DNA from: Cryptomeria japonica
Lineage: Eukaryota; Streptophyta; Pinopsida; Cupressales; Cupressaceae
Assembly: GCF_030272615.1 (NCBI RefSeq)
Contig: NC_081409.1
Span: 238,357,832-238,421,831, forward strand
Length of the DNA: 64,000 bases
Reading direction: 5' to 3'
Shown: positions 34,116 to 44,938 of the stretch, one piece after another
How the letters are laid out: each line of letters begins with the position of its first letter
Position numbering within the stretch: the stretch's first letter is position 1
The notes under the pieces: generated by a model
What the model was told of the DNA's origin: nothing
Databases searched by the model: none
The model's input: the letters and a program-made list of their open reading frames with translations, nothing else
Made by a program: the position numbers and the translations under genes

Positions 34116-34498
34116 TGTGTCCTGGTTTTGGCTCACCGGATCCTGTGGAGTTGGATTCTACTTGAAGACTTGATCATCTTTCTTTCTTTCAAACCACATC
34201 TCATTTGGATCACTTTCTGACAAGATATCGCTACCGGTTTCCTTGACAGTTTCTTGTTACTAGTTGTTCCTTTGTTACCGGTTGCCTGAGACCTATTCTG
34301 GTGATCTACCAGAACCCATTTCGAAGCTTGTCGAGCCTTGGACATTGATCTTGATGTTTCTTGGCATGTGGCTGATCTTCTACGTTTCATCCTTTGGATT
34401 TTCCAGAGGAATCTCTTGGCGGAGGCCGACCTTGTTCATTTTGCACGTTAGAGCTTGTTCTTTGGGTTTTGATCCTTTTTGGGCCAACCTAATCCTTT

Positions 34499-34547
<49 letters not shown>

Positions 34548-34836
34548 CATGCTTTATAATGTAATCAATCAGAAGAATTAAGAAGTATCAGATAGATAGA
34601 CTGTGCCTAGAAGATAGATCTTTCGATTCAAGGTATAGGTGTGACCTATTCTACCAGGCATGTGTGTCTGTATGTTGTAACTAGTTGTTACCGGTTGGAT
34701 GCAATCAAATATCATGCAATAAAAATATATGTTCTACATTGCCTCCATCATATCTGTCTATTTCTGTTCTGTTTACTCTTGCTGACCGATTTGGACTGAT
34801 CTCCTTGAGGTCCCTCCTCAGGTCGGTGACTCTTCA
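34116..34836 (+). repeat. 3' LTR of the Gypsy element, left end missing
   Basis: Begins inside the LTR at TGTGTCCTGGTTTTGG and ends GGTGACTCTTCA, next to the GTAAG target duplication. It contains an (AT)n run of ~46 bp at 34499-34544, where the 5' LTR has only about 10 bp, and a small duplication of GTTCCTTTGTTACCGGTT near 34263. Confidence 0.88.
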
Positions 34837-34841
34837 GTAAG

Positions 34842-35180
34842 TCAAATTCAGTTCATATATTTTTTGTTGGTAGATGATACTAATATTGTAAAACATGACG
34901 ATTGTTATACTTCGATAGGGTTGAGTGAGCTATACTCTTTTAGAATCTCTAATGTGCGTTCATGGAGTATCTATACGTGAGAGATGATATGGTTTTGTTT
35001 TTGATGTAGAAATCACTTTCCTGGAATGAGTGTCACTCAAAGGAGTGGGTGGACGAATGGTGTATAAAGCCTTTGAGCCCACTTGAGATTTGTTTACCAT
35101 AGAGATGGAAGCATCAATTGATTTTGATTGCATGTCAGATCTAGTACAAGCGAGCAAGTTTGTCCACGTATGGATTACAT
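34842..35180 (+). pseudogene. Transposase copy B, C-terminal part after the Gypsy insertion
   Basis: Directly after the target duplication the frame resumes with SNSVHIFFVG. After a frameshift it gives DDTNIVKHDDCYTSIGL and ISNVRSWSIYT. This fits continuation of copy B from NEGKS at 30848. The gene probably ends near 35180. No terminal inverted repeat was found. Confidence 0.5.
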
Positions 35181-36461
35181 AAAAAATATTATTTTACCTT
35201 AATGTTTTAGTAAATTTATCTCATTGAATGCACATATCATTGTAGGGCATTGATGTGGTGGTTTAATAGTCCTTTTATATGGTTTTTATGTGACTTTGTT
35301 TAAGACTTCTTGCCTGCTTAAGTATGTCCATGATGCTTATAACTTGATAATTAGGTATGATTTAAGACATATATGCTATACTTTCATGCTTGCAATTATG
35401 GGAGTAAATATGATGATAATATGTGTAGATACGTTAATTATGGTTTTTTTTATACTAACTATCTTTTGCAGAATTTGGGCATAGTAAATTGCTCTATCTC
35501 TTGCAACTCCAAACTGTCAAAATCCATGTAACCATGCGAGGAAGCAGTGTTGAATCGGTCCAATGAAGTGAGGTGTTCTTGATAATCTATCAAGAGATGA
35601 AGATGACAAAGACTTGTTCCATTGGAGTTTTATCATTTATAACAAGATATTTATTACTCTTGTTATCATGTATAAGAGATGGCAGTTATGTTTTAACTAT
35701 TGATGTTATATAGTCGTAATAGGACCGTCCCTCACAGTTGTTAATATTTATGGTTTATTAAATCTCCTTCCTAGATCTATGGAGTTAGTCTCCTAGGTAG
35801 TTGAATAATTCAGACTTTCATAAGCTCTATATAATAAATCTTCATGTGCATGTAATGGCTAATACTATTTTTGAATATATTTATGTTGTAGCTTAATATA
35901 TCTTTGATTGTAATTGATGTTATTAATCATGCATCTATTAGTATACGAAGTATTAGTTTGATTTCCATCTTCTATTGACCATAACTAGAGTGTACTTAGG
36001 GGGTCCCACTTGAGGTACACTTAAATTTTTTACATTAGTAAAGTAGATACTTCAGTTTGTACTTAATAATTCAGTGAGCTTGAACAACATTGGCAAATTA
36101 TATGTTATTTCCGCAGCTTGAACAATTCAATAAGTTAATAGTATAGCAAATTCAATTTAATCTTAACATAATCATATTAATATCTTTTAGTTGTTATCTA
36201 TTACTACACTTGGTTAGACGATAGTTAATTCATTTCATGGTAGTAGGCATTGTTGTTTTGTTGAATACAATTTTGTTGGAGTAGTGAGTAGCTTTTTCCT
36301 TGTGATTTTCTTTCCAGTCAAATAGGTGACAACCTAAGTAATAACACGATGCATATATTGTGATAGTCTATTTCAAGTCCACAACCCTGGTTTGATGTTT
36401 ATTGTGTCCAATATCTATGAGAGGTTGCTCAATTTGATCTAGGTTATCTCTAATTTTATAG
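35181..36461. other. AT-rich DNA, no gene recognised
   Basis: May include the 3' end of the DNA transposon carrying copy B. TTTTGCAG at 35465-35472 looks like a splice acceptor but leads into no convincing reading frame. Confidence 0.45.
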
Positions 36462-36848
36462 GCTGCACAACTAATGATCACAATTGGATATAGGAAACTC
36501 TACAAGCATGTTTATGCAATTATTGCAGCTAAAGACAATAAAGAAGGAACATATTATAATTTTTGTTGTTGTGTTGAGGCAAAAAATAAATTGGAATCCC
36601 CTATTATAGATGGAAAAAATATTTATTACCCTACATGATCAATAGTTGTTACTAGAACACGACTTAGAAGATACCTAGTGAAGATGTCTAATTTGTGGCT
36701 ATTCAAGGACTTTGAGATACACAAGAAGAGTCTTCATGATTCTAACCTTGATGTGACATCAAATATTCATTTGATGAAATATGGGGGTAGACCATTATAT
36801 GGGAACCTATGGAAGATTTGTGAGTTTGACCACAAGGCAATATTTTAA
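36462..36848 (+). pseudogene. Unrecognised exon-like coding segment
   Basis: One frame runs for ~128 codons with a single internal stop (36640). It is preceded by TTTTATAG, a plausible splice acceptor, and ends in three consecutive stops. Readable stretches include TIGYRKLYKHVYAIIAAKD, RLRRYLVKMSNLWLFKDFEI and YGGRPLYGNLWKICEFD. Composition looks protein-like. It could be a last exon of a gene related to transposon B, or of an unrelated captured gene. I do not recognise the family. Confidence 0.35.
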
Positions 36849-37020
36849 TAATAAAGGGTGGAGTGAATCTAGAAGGTTCATTGGATTGAATGAAAATGGA
36901 AAATATTTGTAATGGAAACCAAATATGCATATAGGTACATATGATTTGTATATTTATACAAGTAAAATTTAATACAATCTAAATAAATACTTGTGTATAT
37001 TGTATATTTGCAATACAATC

Positions 37021-38183
37021 TGTAGTGTCGTAAATTGTCACCAAGCCAATTTACACCTCATGTTTGCACCCCTACTTTAGTGTGTCTCCTCCTCATCTCC
37101 TCTCTAGGTCCCTTTTGTGCCTAAACTCCAATTCTAATGCCATGTACGCCCACTGATGGATTCCTTGGAGAGGTGTCCTTCTCCCTATGACTTAATTGAG
37201 GGCCATTGCTGAGAAGGACCAAAGCTCCCACACCCTAGTCCCTCTTAGTTGGACCCTATTTTGAAATGGGGTAGGGGTCCTATCTCTCCGACATGAATTC
37301 AATTTTGTGGCTTTGCATGACCGTTGGAGGTCGACTTAATTAGTAAATGACCTAGATACCCCTATATAAAGATATTTGATCAACCTAATTTCATCGATCT
37401 ATTTGTTCTAAGACTCTAAGCAATCAAGCCTTTTAAGAGATCTTTAAGGATACATATTATTCATTCAACCATTGTCGAGCAAAATTACATCATTCATATG
37501 CAAGCATGTGTGTGTGATTAGGGTTTTGTTAGGTTCATGCCATTTCATACAACATATGTGATTACATTCAGGAAGCAAAGCATCATCATTAACAATTGTT
37601 GATGTGAGGTATATCTTTCCATTATTTATTTCAATATTTTCATTATTTCAATCAAGGTTAATTTGTAAACTGAGGTTTGACTTAGGCAAACCCCTATTCC
37701 CAACCATTTCCCCTTCTCTACTATGAGAAGGAAACATGTACAGAGCTGTAACTTTCACGATTTTCTATTTTTTACAGAGACAAACAAGTTCCCCTTTGGA
37801 TGACGAAATTTTTTAGAAGACCAGAGCAGCCGACACTCTGGTTCCGATAATTCAAGTCGACATTTTGGGAATAAATCCAAACATTCACATATTGCTCAGA
37901 TCTAGGTTTGTGGCTCCGTTTGATAATTGTAGCTCATTGTTTATGCATAATCTCTTTAATATCAACACATTTACCCTAATTTCAACATCTTCAACAAATT
38001 CAAATCAATTCAACACAAGGGAAAGAAGAAGCACATCTAAAACCCCTGGAATTAGATCAAATTCTAGATCTATTAGGTTTATATCTATCTAATTCTTATC
38101 TTTCCCTAATGTAATTGGTCTCTAAGAAAAATTAGTTGTTTTATTACCTTAGTGGTGGAAACCCTAATTTTCACCACATCACA
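37021..38183 (+). mobile_element. Probable solo LTR (about 1.16 kb)
   Basis: Starts TGTAGTGTCGTAAATTG and ends TTTTCACCACATCACA. A TATA-like CTATATAAAG lies at about 37361. No primer-binding site or coding follows. Flanking CAATC (37016-37020) and TAATC (38184-38188) differ by one base and could be a decayed 5-bp target duplication. Solo LTRs arise by recombination between the two LTRs of one element. Confidence 0.55.
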
Positions 38184-39990
38184 TAATCTAAAAAATATTA
38201 AACTTGTACATCCTACAATGTGTTACTAAATATTTATGTATGTACTTAATTTTGCAGGAATCCATGTATTCATGTAGGTTAGTAAATTTTGCAAGAATCA
38301 ACCAATCATGCAAAACATGCACATCTATACCAATTCATTCATTACCTTTATAGATAATTTATTATGGTTACCTTACATATGACCTATTTACACCACTTAA
38401 GAATATAATTTGGGAACCTAAGTCATTCATTGAAACAATTTATTCTATGCTAGGAATGATACTAATTTTCTCCCCTAATAGCCTGAATGTTCTCAACCAT
38501 ACCCTACCGACACATTCTCTTAAGTGTCCTAAGTGCAACAAACTATCAAACTTTGACAGGTTGTATCTAAGAGTCGATGGAACATACAAGCATTTCATTT
38601 GAACTTGCAAGGTCATGTAGGGCCCATACAAAATAACATCTCTCAATTTTTTATGACTCCATTCTAGTTGATTATGGTGACAAATTTTCTATTGATGCAA
38701 AAATCATTAGATGCATGCAGTGTAAAGTTTCAATGATGCATAAATTTTGTTCTATTCATTGTAGGGAGAACCATTAGTCCCAACACATTCAAGTAAGTGG
38801 GTTTATGCAAGGCATGCTCCTATTTTTCTTCCTAAATCACTTGAATGTTTTGGGCCACAACCTATCGACATCATCTCTTAAGTGTCCTAAGTGCAAATAA
38901 CCATCGATCTTTGAAGAGTTGTTTCAACAAAATTGTGGCACCTACAAAAGAACCCTCTAAACCTACAAGGTCACATGAGGTACCTCTATAATGGACTCTC
39001 TTAGATTTTCAAGAATCAAACCCATTTTATTGGGGCAACAATTTTTTTCATTGATTTAGAAGCTACCAATTATTTACAATCCTTGGCAAAGTAAAGGTAT
39101 TAAAAAACTAAGAGAATTTTTTTGTTGTAATTAGTTTAATTCTCACTCCTCTTGTATATCCTTGATAATTATTGGTGATATCTCACTTCTTCCTATTTGA
39201 ATTGTTCAAGAATAAGGTTCATAGAGTAACCTTGCTCACATATGTATATCCTTCAATAGTGAGCATTCATTTCTTGGCAGTGTGGGGCTAGGTGTAGGGG
39301 GCTATGTTCAAATTACAAAAGAAAATAAATAATATACTAAAAAAGACAGAGAAATTCAGAGAATAAATAATCATTATTCATCCTATTTATCCAAAAATGC
39401 TACCTTCTATTGAGGATATTTTGCATTTCTATTGATCGAATATATTGGCCATCTAGTATTTAAGTGTAAGAAAATATCTATATAGCTGAAATTAGTTGAT
39501 CTATGAAATTTTAATTTCTAATTGACCTAGACTGGAAGCAATCATTTTCCCATCATGAAATCACTTTAAATATTCCCCTCCACATATCCCATTCTTTTGA
39601 TTTTCTTTTACATCATGCATTGTGAAATCCTAGTGTACACATAATAGTTTTGACATTGTTAACTTGAAATTCTCTTGTGACCATAAAAATTATAAAATAA
39701 TATATTATCACTAGAAAGTACATACACAAATAAATTATGTTAAAATCATATATCTACGAGGTCATACACGTGTGTCCATAATTCATACGTAATCACATAT
39801 AAATAAAAAACACATTTAATGTATGTAATCCATGTGCATAATAGGAAAGAACAACGAATCAATGGAATGATAACGAAAATGAGTAAATCCAAAAAATATA
39901 TATTTGCATTACCCAAAAATCCATAAGGTCATACAATGATATATTTTTGTTTTGGCACTTTGATGGTTTTTCCATCTTGTGTTGCCATCA
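38184..39990. other. Intergenic DNA with a diverged direct repeat
   Basis: No gene. A ~180-bp segment containing TCTTAAGTGTCCTAAGTGCAA at 38517 recurs, diverged, at about 38875, and neighbouring phrases (CCTGAATGTT / CTTGAATGTT, AAGGTCA) also line up. From ~39300 on it is A/T-rich. Confidence 0.55.
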
Positions 39991-40007
39991 ATGCCAAAGG
40001 GGGAGAT
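39991..40007 (+). other. Polypurine tract before a Copia LTR
   Basis: ATGCCAAAGGGGGAGAT, preceded by TTGCCATCA, as at the 3' end of Sirevirus-like elements. Only this scrap of the element's interior remains. Confidence 0.85.
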
Positions 40008-41080
40008 TGTTGGTATTTTGTTATGGTTTTGTCATTGATGTCAACACCTACTGAAAACAAGCACTTTGGAGATCCAGCAACATTCGTCGGCAAGCAAGTA
40101 ACTATTGCACAGTTACTGGTATATTGTTCACCGGTAGGATATAATGTTCACTGGTACCTGGAATGATATGGAAGACACTTGGTAATGTCGAAGACATTGT
40201 GTGGACACTTTGTTTTGAAGAATTAATCATTGGTATATTCATATTTGCATATTTGCTTTTACCGACAAATAAGTCTAAGGTTATCTAGGGTTACACCGGC
40301 AGGTTTATCTTTTCCAGATCAGCATGGCACGCTATGGAGATGATTTATTATTGATGTAAATGCATTAAGCCAACATGTTTAATCGGTTATTGCATCGGAT
40401 ATTATATTATTTGTAAAAGTCTTTATTTTAATATCTTGTAGAGCTGACCTACTAAAATTGGTCTTAGGTTATGGTATAAATGTAAGATGTTATTTGTAAA
40501 ATCGAATGTGGAATGCGAAAAAGAATTGTGTGAAGGTATATGCGAGATTAAGCAGAGGTATATACGAAGACGTCATTTGAAGGTGAAGCTAGGTTTTTGT
40601 AGAAGCATATTAGCATTACACTGGTACTGAATCCAGCATATGAAGATGATATTTTGTGCAGTACATTCTTATTGGATTTAACCATCCAACTGTAGTTAGT
40701 GTGACTCCCATCTTGTGATTGAGCAGTGAGCTCTAGGCTGTTGGCTTTTCTGCATGTGCAGACCCCATTTATGTACACTTACTATCTGTAGTAGTATCAT
40801 CTGATTGTGGATAAGTTTTCCCACCGTGGTTTTTCCCCTTACAGGGTTTCCACGTACAAATATTGGTGTTATGTGTTGTGGATGACTTTATGTTTATGTT
40901 TCATGCATTAATCCTTACCGGTATAGCAATTTACTGTTAACATTGTCTACCGACACACTTAACTGGTTTACCGGTATTAAGCATTAAATTGGTTAAATGG
41001 TTTTTGGTTTGAAATTTATTTGACAACTAATTCACCCCCCCCCCCCCGCCCCCCCTCTCAGTTGTCTCCGGGACCTAACA
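40008..41080 (+). mobile_element. Copia LTR (about 1.07 kb), Sirevirus-like family
   Basis: Starts TGTTGGTATTTTG and ends GGGACCTAACA after a C-rich run. It is related to the LTRs of the nested element at 52.3-59.0 kb: both contain GAGCAGTGAGCTCTAGGC and GCATGTGCAG. It is the 3' LTR of an element whose body is gone. It ends 24 bp from the stop codon of the spliced pseudogene on the opposite strand. Confidence 0.85.
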
Positions 41081-41104
41081 AGGCATACAAAAAAGGGCCC
41101 TAAT

Positions 41105-43066
41105 CTAGTGATTTCTCCTACTAGGGGAAGGAAAAAAATCACGAGCTGCCTTTGAATGCTCATTGGATGGAGATGAATATGATGTTGGTGTCTTTCGAGT
41201 GCACTCACTTATCGTCCTCTCTAGGCTTCTCTGGAGCTCTACTTGATACAATAAAAAATATACACATTAATATATATAGAAATTGAACAATGCTATGCTA
41301 TATAATATAATAATTATTATGACATACAAATAATTCTTATGTTCATCCATAACAAGGTCACCTTAATGATATGAAGTCTCAAGCCCCTGCATGAAGCATG
41401 TAGATAAAAATTAAACTACATACAAGTATCAATAAAAATTTCCATAATAGATTGATAAGAGAACATTTAAAATGTAAAATTTACTAATCTGTCTCATACC
41501 TCCGTCAAAGAAGCACAACTTGCTACTGTTGCAACAACACCATGGTCTAATGATTCGTGAACATGAGGAGGAGTATCTAATGTCAACATCTAAAAATGAA
41601 ACAAAAAATGTTGTTCAATTACCAAAACTACCTAATATTGTTTTACTACACAATTAATTAATAAAGTTTACTTGGGTGAAAGTTCGTTGACGACCACTAT
41701 AGTGAGGTGTAGATGTTGAAGGTCCAACACCAAACTATTCGACATACATATTGAGTTATGAGAAAACCATTCATGTAATGCTCAACTATTCACATGTAAA
41801 AATTATACTTCTTTACTGGTTACATACTGGTGGACTTGGTAATGATGTGAAATAGGTGGTTGGGGGAACATTACAAGTAGCATGAACACTTTGACCCTAA
41901 ATTTTCATCATAATCATTAGATACTAATTTATTTATTCTTACATTTTAGAATAAAATTTAATTAATAGAATTAAAAGAAATTTTAAAATTTACTTGATTA
42001 TTAATGTCACATGTTTCATTCAACAAATATTTTATCATGACCACCCCTCTGCAACTAATGCATATTGCATGGCTACATTTTGACTACTCTGAGGATCATA
42101 AGTGCAAAAAGCATTGCAACATCAAAAAAAATGGGCTAGCACTCGATGCTTAGAAGAATCACCCACATCTCCTTGTATTGGAGGCATCACATATTGTATA
42201 AGGCTCTAAGTGAGCGAGCTAATGGGGTCTAACATGTACACCTCGACAATGTCCTTCACAACTAAAGGAATGATCACATGGTCCACCATATGTCTAACCA
42301 AAGGTCTTGTTGGTAGGTTTGGGTCATGTTGTGCCCCTACTCTGTCAAAATAGTTTGGAATTTCATTGAGGACAAACTCACAATATAGTTTCCTTAGAAA
42401 TACGGTGGCATCTCATGATTATTACATGGAGGCTGGTTGAATACCATCCACCACATATCCAAAAAAAATTATTTATTCCTTTGTGTTGGCACCAATGAAA
42501 GTTACTAAGGGCTGACTGGTTCAGGGGTTAATGAAGATGTCACACAAGTGAGGGGTTAATGAAGATGTCACACAAGTGAGATTTGTTAATTTTCTTTTTC
42601 TTCACTTTCTCATAAAATAATTTGTTTGCATAAAATTGTCTTTGTTATTCCCTCTTATTAGACCAAAGGCTAATTTTCCTACTCAATGAACCTACATGAG
42701 ACATGATGGATTGCCAAGATTCAACAGGGCTTGTCCTATGGGGGTTTGTTGCAGCGGGATCTCTCAACCTTGTAATCAATTCTTCAAGTTGTTTTTCATT
42801 ATTTTATATTTCCCCTAATACGTTTTCTTGTGTTTGTGAGGGATGCCTATGAATCGACGGAGGTGTTTGTTGCAGTTGTTCTTTGGAAAGGTCTTCATGA
42901 GGAGGTGATGGAGGGTTTGACACATTTGGGAGTGGACTAACATTTCCTAAAAAAATAAAATAATTTTTAATAAAAAAACCTAATTCAAAATACATTTTGT
43001 TTAAAATTTCAAACTAAAAATGCAGAAGTACTTACCTCTTTGACCTCCTGGTTGTCTTCTCGACAT
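41105..43066 (-). pseudogene. Seven-exon spliced gene remnant, family unknown
   Basis: A chain of canonical GT-AG introns keeps one frame: exons 43036-43066, 41994-42946, 41828-41896, 41672-41734, 41500-41589, 41362-41386 and 41105-41241. Introns are 82-120 bp. Exon 1 starts ATG (MSRRQPGGQR) and ends at GTAAGT. Exon 2 is the main one (RLRDPAATNPHRTSP, SWQSIMSHVGSLSRKISLW, FYANKLFYEKVKKKK, NYFDRVGAQHDPNL). Exons 3-7 give short Ser/Thr/Pro-rich pieces, ending SPSRRNH and a TAG. Several stops in exon 2, one in exon 6 and a 28-bp duplication break it. I do not recognise the protein. It could be a host gene fragment or a transposon gene; the coherence of splice sites and frame argues that it was once expressed. 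Confidence 0.6.
42524..42579 (-). repeat. 28-bp perfect tandem duplication in exon 2 of the spliced pseudogene
   Basis: The 28 bases at 42524-42551 are repeated at 42552-42579. As 28 is not a multiple of three it shifts the frame after KSHLCDIFINP. When one copy is ignored, the downstream frame matches the rest of the exon. Confidence 0.9.
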
Positions 43067-43177
43067 CTTGATGATGATTTATCAAACCCAAGCTAAAAAA
43101 ATAGCTTTCTATTTGGTGAGTGCAGGTTGCAGGCATCCAAACTCATGGGTTGCGTGATGAGCAAATTTTTTTATGAA

Positions 43178-43456
43178 TTAAAGTGAGGCTTTCTTTATTT
43201 TTGTTTTACTTGTGGATTTGGCACACACCAAATTTCCTATTTGGATGAAAAAAGAAAACTGGCACCTAAATTGTGTCACATCTTTCTGCATTCGCCCGAG
43301 GGATGTTTTTTCCAATGGAGGAGAATATTCCTCAAATATTCTATTAATGTTAGAGGTATGGATGTCTCTCAAGCTCCCCTTATCACTCCTATTTGACATA
43401 AAGTAATTATTTTTTCTTTTCGCCATATTTAGGACATACGAGTCAAAATCAGACAA
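43178..43456 (-). CDS. Hypothetical small reading frame upstream of the spliced pseudogene
   Basis: A 92-codon frame (MSDFDSYVLNMAKRKNN...) with rather protein-like composition, many Lys/Arg/Ser and no membrane segment. It lies 112 bp upstream of the ATG of the seven-exon pseudogene on the same strand. I recognise no family. It could be a chance frame, or the end of a partner gene in the same transposon. Confidence 0.25.
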   Translation of the reverse strand: MSDFDSYVLNMAKRKNNYFMSNRSDKGSLRDIHTSNINRIFEEYSPPLEKTSLGRMQKDVTQFRCQFSFFIQIGNLVCAKSTSKTKIKKASL

Positions 43457-44449
43457 ATGGGATTCATGTTATTCATGTTATTCTTAGTAAAAGTTAGATC
43501 ATTAGTTTTTTCTTCCAATCTCATAACATTTTGCCACAATCGTTATTTTTTGCTATTCTTTCAATGCTAAAAAGTTATTTCAAAGCTCTTTAGATTTATC
43601 TATGTACTTTTTGAGAATTCATCCTAGGTACATTTTATTTAACTTTTTGTAATTTCACATTTAGGTCAATTACTTGAATATTTTGATACATGGAAAGGAT
43701 ATTTAGGAATGGTTTGAATTAAATTGATTTTTTTACATGCATTGAGGTTATCGATCTTTGATTTTTTCATTTGAGGAGGCATCATGGTTTTTTTAATTCA
43801 TATTTCTATTGTCATTCAAAAGAGGATAATTATGAGTCTTAGCAAAATGGAATGTTGACACACTTTAGTTTGCTAGATCTTTTTCCTTATAGACTCATAC
43901 CTCAACCAACAACACCAGGGAGTAAATACACTTGGATTAACATCATTGACCATGTTGTAGGTTTGATTTATTTTAGTGTTGATCCTACCACTATGCGTTC
44001 TATTTCATACATTAATCATTGCCACACTTTGGACTCAACTTTGGGGGATCCACAAAAAACCTTATTTCTCTCCATTCCTAAAGAACCTTACAATAGATTA
44101 TCTCATTCTCTTGTAAATATATATTTCTACCATGTATGACGATGATACTTTATAGGAGATTGAGTATGTTATAGTTATTGCATGTCCTAATGGATTTGAG
44201 GCTTGTCTCCAAGTTCCTAATCCTTATATTGAGACCCGATATTCATATTTTATTGTTCTTTATTAGCTTGATATCACCACAATCTTAGCACTAATTGATT
44301 TAGTACAATAGGACATCCACCATCTTCTAGAAATAGCTACTTGGGATTCATATCTTGCAAAGATATCATCCTTATTTGTAGAGTCCTAGATTGCATATTT
44401 GGATGATTATCTTTCTTGTCAGTAGAGTCAAATTGTAAATTAAGATTGC
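43457..44449. other. Spacer with one unidentified reading frame
   Basis: Mostly no recognisable content. A 95-codon frame at 43852-44139 (with TTPGSKYTWINIIDHVVGL and SIPKEPYNRLSHSL) looks protein-like but has no family that I know. It sits upstream of the LTR end at 44566, so it may belong to an older element. Confidence 0.35.
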
Positions 44450-44566
44450 TCAATCTCTCTCTAAAGGTTGCATAGCATAATCATGGCTTTTCCTCTTTAG
44501 ATGTGATAAACGTTTTGGTTGTAGGTGATTTTATGGGAGTTGTGGGGTCAAATATCAACACCAACA
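44450..44566 (+). mobile_element. LTR end relic, same family as 21264-21666
   Basis: GCATAGCATAATCATGG to CAACACCAACA matches the end of the LTR at 21.6 kb. The upstream part of the LTR is not recognisable. Confidence 0.6.
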
Positions 44567-44579
44567 TGGAATTAGAGCT
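44567..44579 (+). other. Degenerate primer-binding site
   Basis: TGGAATTAGAGCT follows the LTR end directly. It corresponds to TGGTACCAGAGCT at 21667. Confidence 0.55.
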
Positions 44580-44938
44580 AGTTATTAGTTCCAATTAAAA
44601 ACCATCTCCTTATTATTTAAATTTCTCATTCTATAACAAAATATAAAGTTTTTTAATCTTTTTTAGACAAAAATAAAATTCTAACAACAAAGAAATAAAA
44701 TTGGCCGCTTCACATTCTTCATAATCATGTACAACCTTGTTAGTTAATGGGCTCAGATAATGCTTCATTAGATGGATGCCACTTTTTTACTAATTCAATT
44801 GGCTAAATGTTTTGGTTAATTATCTTTGTATGGTGTTTTCCTAGTAGTACGATAAATTTGATGCATGTGATGTTGCTTTAGCCTATCTTATATCACCTAA
44901 CACCCTCTCCTGAAGTTTCTATCCCCAATGAAGACATT

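Larger units (their letters stand above)
30844..34841 (+). mobile_element. Ty3/Gypsy element with lost 3' half, target duplication GTAAG
   Basis: Target duplication GTAAG at 30844-30848 and 34837-34841 marks both outer ends. The 5' LTR (30849-31610), primer-binding site, gag, protease and RT are present. At 34115 the RT (ending KKCTFMKDE) is joined directly to a point inside the 3' LTR. RNase H, integrase, polypurine tract and the first ~87 bases of the 3' LTR are therefore deleted. GTGTG at the joint is a possible microhomology. The insertion splits transposase B. LTR similarity suggests a moderate age. Confidence 0.9.

Noticed and set aside
34116-34836. LTR pair starting at TGTGTCC (30936 and 34116)
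   Set aside because: The GTAAG target duplication shows that the 5' LTR begins at 30849, so the apparent start in the 3' LTR is a deletion joint.
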